The notes under the pieces are model-generated. The model was not told the DNA's origin. It ran no database searches and was given only the letters and a program-made list of their open reading frames with translations. DNA of 64,000 nucleotides from Notospermus geniculatus. Lineage: Eukaryota > Nemertea > Pilidiophora > Heteronemertea > Lineidae. Of this stretch, positions 62,995-64,000 are shown piece by piece. The stretch covers positions 157,026 to 221,025 of the forward strand of contig NMRB01000832.1 of NCBI GenBank assembly GCA_002633025.1, read 5' to 3'. The position numbers and the translations under genes were made by a program. Positions within the stretch are counted from its first letter, which is position 1, and every line of letters starts with the position of its first letter.

Positions 62995-63670
62995 CAACCA
63001 AACCACTTACGACATGTGGATCTTCAAGTCTTACCATGCTTACTGAGGGTCGGGTGACAAACGCGGAAGGCGGAACGCCGGATTAATACGGACGGCGGAT
63101 GGCGGATCTCGGAAGGCGGAATATGTGGTTGTGTATGGGCAGTTATATCCGCAAAAAGTAGATGTTGGCAAAACAGAGACGTACCGGTAGGTTACAAAAT
63201 CAGTGACGTGCTTTTAGAAAACAGCCGTAACAAAACAAAGATGTTCTTTACCAAAACAGAGACGTTTAGCTGTGATTTGGAGTCGTTCACAAGGGAGACG
63301 TTGGGTGGCGCTCGTGGCAGTTAAAGATGAACTAGCCGTTATTTACCTCCTGTCCAGACAAATTTTAATGAGGTCGAATTTGATTGGATGTTGGTGCATG
63401 GTGATGTCCCATCATGCCTCAGCATGAATTAAGATGAAAGGGGGCACTGCGACCGCTTTCCTGAAAATCGGTATCCCCCCTACTGTAGTTGAGCCATGTG
63501 GGTTGATATTTTTCTAAAATTCCTTCGCAGTGCATTATTACTATAGATCGATCCCATCAATTGGGCCAAATGGAAAAAAATGAGACTTTTACATGATTTA
63601 TGTGAAATAAAATGTTTTCTTATTGTTGACTTGAGGGCCAATGTTTATGGCAAGCGGATTGTCCAGTTAT
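62995..63670. other. no gene recognised
   Basis: 63060-63120 has repeated GGCGGA motifs (GGAAGGCGGAACGCC, GGACGGCGGATGGCGGA). At 63175-63275 CAAAACAGAGACGT is repeated twice. No exon recognised. Confidence 0.5.
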
Positions 63671-64000
63671 TCAAAAAACCTATATTTTTGCACTAAAACC
63701 TAGTTTTTTGCTCATAAAACTTAGTTTTTGTGGATAAAATATAGGTTTTTTGACAAAAACTAATATTTTCTCCCAAAAAACCTAATTTTTGTCTAAAACC
63801 AAGTTTTATAGAAGAAAACTTAGTTTTTTGCTTCATAAAATATAGGTTTTTATCAAAAAACTTAGTTTTTCTCAAAAACCTATATTTTATGGCAAAAAAC
63901 CTGGTTTTATGCCAAACAACCCCCATTTTATCGACAAAATGTAAGTTTCTGCACTGAAATGTCCAGTTATTCCATAAAACTAAGTTTATTGGTCAAAAAA
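63671..64000. repeat. degenerate 20-bp palindromic array, runs off the window
   Basis: About 15 units of 18-22 bp, each built as CCTAGTTTTTTG, a variable spacer of 2-6 bases, then a run of A. The join AAAACTTAGTTTT is near-palindromic, so neighbouring units can pair. Units differ widely, unlike a normal satellite. Confidence 0.85.

Overview
The window is nuclear DNA from a multicellular animal. The only gene I can name is split by introns with GT/AG junctions: the last three coding exons of CXXC1 (CFP1, the CpG-binding subunit of SET1/COMPASS) at 658-2548, plus strand. Frequent short palindromes such as TAGGCCTA and TACATGTA, and the dense set of small DNA transposons, suggest a marine invertebrate, perhaps a non-vertebrate deuterostome. 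That placement is inference; the species cannot be read from the sequence.

Layout. 0-2.5 kb: 3-prime end of CXXC1. 2.5-6.2 kb: repeats, including second copies of CXXC1 intron and 3-prime flank sequence. 7-24.7 kb: no convincing gene, but many terminal-inverted-repeat (TIR) elements, several nested and several with exact target-site duplications (TSDs). About 25 kb: a minus-strand exon coding for a signal peptide, with an apparent splice acceptor just before its ATG and a donor at its end. It is followed by a 657-bp TIR element carrying a small Cys-rich ORF. 26-64 kb: almost entirely foldback elements, local duplications and tandem arrays.

The non-autonomous elements sort by insertion site. 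One group ends in GGGAG and sits in TA. A second is flanked by TTAA. A third has 3-bp TTA/TAA duplications (PIF/Harbinger-like). A fourth has 8-bp duplications (hAT- or P-like). A fifth has 9-11-bp duplications (Mutator-like). A sixth starts CAGG/CAGA and has 5-bp duplications. No intact transposase was recognised for any of them.

Most notable are four foldbacks whose arms carry a hammerhead-ribozyme-like core; a 1.1-kb duplicated segment whose second copy differs mainly by three element insertions; three-layer nests at 19.6-20.4 and 55.6-56.3 kb; a 149-bp element present five times, one copy split by a 92-bp insert with a 9-bp duplication; and a degenerate 20-bp palindromic array at the right edge. 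Four single N bases (4411, 21610, 49221, 61457) are present. At least two lie on broken repeats, so nearby duplications may be assembly products.
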